A stretch of 6,542 bases of DNA. Origin: Chloroflexota bacterium (GTDB taxonomy: Bacteria > Chloroflexota > Dehalococcoidia > Tepidiformales > Tepidiformaceae). The notes beneath the pieces are model-generated. The model was not told the origin of the DNA and made no database searches. It saw only the letters and a program-made list of their open reading frames with translations. The stretch covers positions 1 to 6,542 of the forward strand of contig JANXYE010000370.1 in assembly GCA_025350285.1 (NCBI GenBank), read 5' to 3'. The position numbers and the translations under genes are program-made. This document shows positions 6,356 through 6,542 of this stretch, piece after piece. How positions within the stretch are numbered: the stretch's first letter is position 1; each line of letters begins with the position of its first letter.

Positions 6356-6542
6356 TCAACTCAGATCGTCCTCGCCGGTTTCAAACAAGTCCGCCACGGC
6401 GAACTCGAAGCCGGGCAGCAGCGGCGATGTAAGAACCTGGCCAGCGCGAAGCACCGCGCCGTCGGCGTTGCCCTCGTAGACCTCGACCGTTTCGCTGTGC
6501 GGGTCGATCAGCCAGGCGATTTCGACGCCGTGGTCCCGGTAG
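6356..6542 (-). CDS. Uma2 family paralogue, 5' part outside window
   Basis: The visible 61 C-terminal residues run from YRDHGVEIAWLIDP to a TGA at 6358-6356. They align without gaps to the neighbouring Uma2 protein with about 43 of 53 identical residues (through VADLF) before the short tails diverge (ETGEDDLS against VPDED). The start, the N-terminal half and the metal-binding residues lie to the right of the window, so whether the gene is intact cannot be seen. Its stop is 39 bases upstream of the next Uma2 start on the same strand. Confidence 0.85.
   Translation of the reverse strand, partial: YRDHGVEIAWLIDPHSETVEVYEGNADGAVLRAGQVLTSPLLPGFEFAVADLFETGEDDLS
6389..6542. repeat. Direct repeat copy 2 (3' part of Uma2 paralogue)
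   Basis: This matches 5792-5945 at a constant 597-base offset with no gap. The best-conserved stretch begins CCTCGACCGTTTCGCTG at 6481 and is identical there to 5884 onwards. The repeat probably continues beyond the right edge. Confidence 0.8.

Noticed and set aside
5768..6542. Uma2 pair as a mobile element or toxin-antitoxin module
   Set aside because: There are no terminal inverted repeats, transposase, small partner gene or target duplication; simple tandem duplication explains the repeat.

Overview
This is a high-GC bacterial window packed with protein-coding genes and strongly biased towards the minus strand. It looks like ordinary chromosome. The pairing of a clamp-loader delta' subunit gene (holB) with a RicT/PSP1 gene, the presence of Uma2-type nucleases and the high GC content would all fit a Chloroflexota-type genome. 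That placement is an inference; there is no rRNA or marker gene here to confirm it.

Layout from left to right. (1) Positions 1-2557, minus strand: a two-gene surface-polysaccharide unit. A CE4 polysaccharide deacetylase (1616-2557) is followed, with a 4-base GTGA overlap, by a long glycosyltransferase gene that runs off the left edge (1-1619). That gene encodes a complete family-4-like GT-B enzyme and continues in frame into the N-terminal part of a second GT-B enzyme, so it appears to be a tandem fusion. (2) Positions 2558-2772: a 215-base divergent gap with a weak candidate promoter. (3) Positions 2773-3279, plus strand: a small exported beta-sandwich protein of unknown function, the only plus-strand gene. 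(4) Positions 3296-6542, minus strand: a housekeeping gene pair preceded by accessory genes. In transcription order these are a Uma2 family gene cut by the right edge, a second Uma2 paralogue, holB, and ricT, whose start overlaps the end of holB by 8 bases. The plus-strand gene and ricT converge with only 16 bases between them.

The deacetylase and the glycosyltransferase probably cooperate in building or trimming an exopolysaccharide or cell-surface glycan. HolB is part of the DNA polymerase III clamp loader, and RicT is a cysteine-rich protein whose homologue in Bacillus acts in the RicA/RicF/RicT complex affecting RNA maturation. I see no RNA gene, CRISPR array, insertion sequence or prophage. 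The least ordinary features are the glycosyltransferase fusion, the recent tandem duplication of Uma2 genes just upstream of holB, and the long disordered tail on RicT. I did not find convincing evidence of a new biological system.
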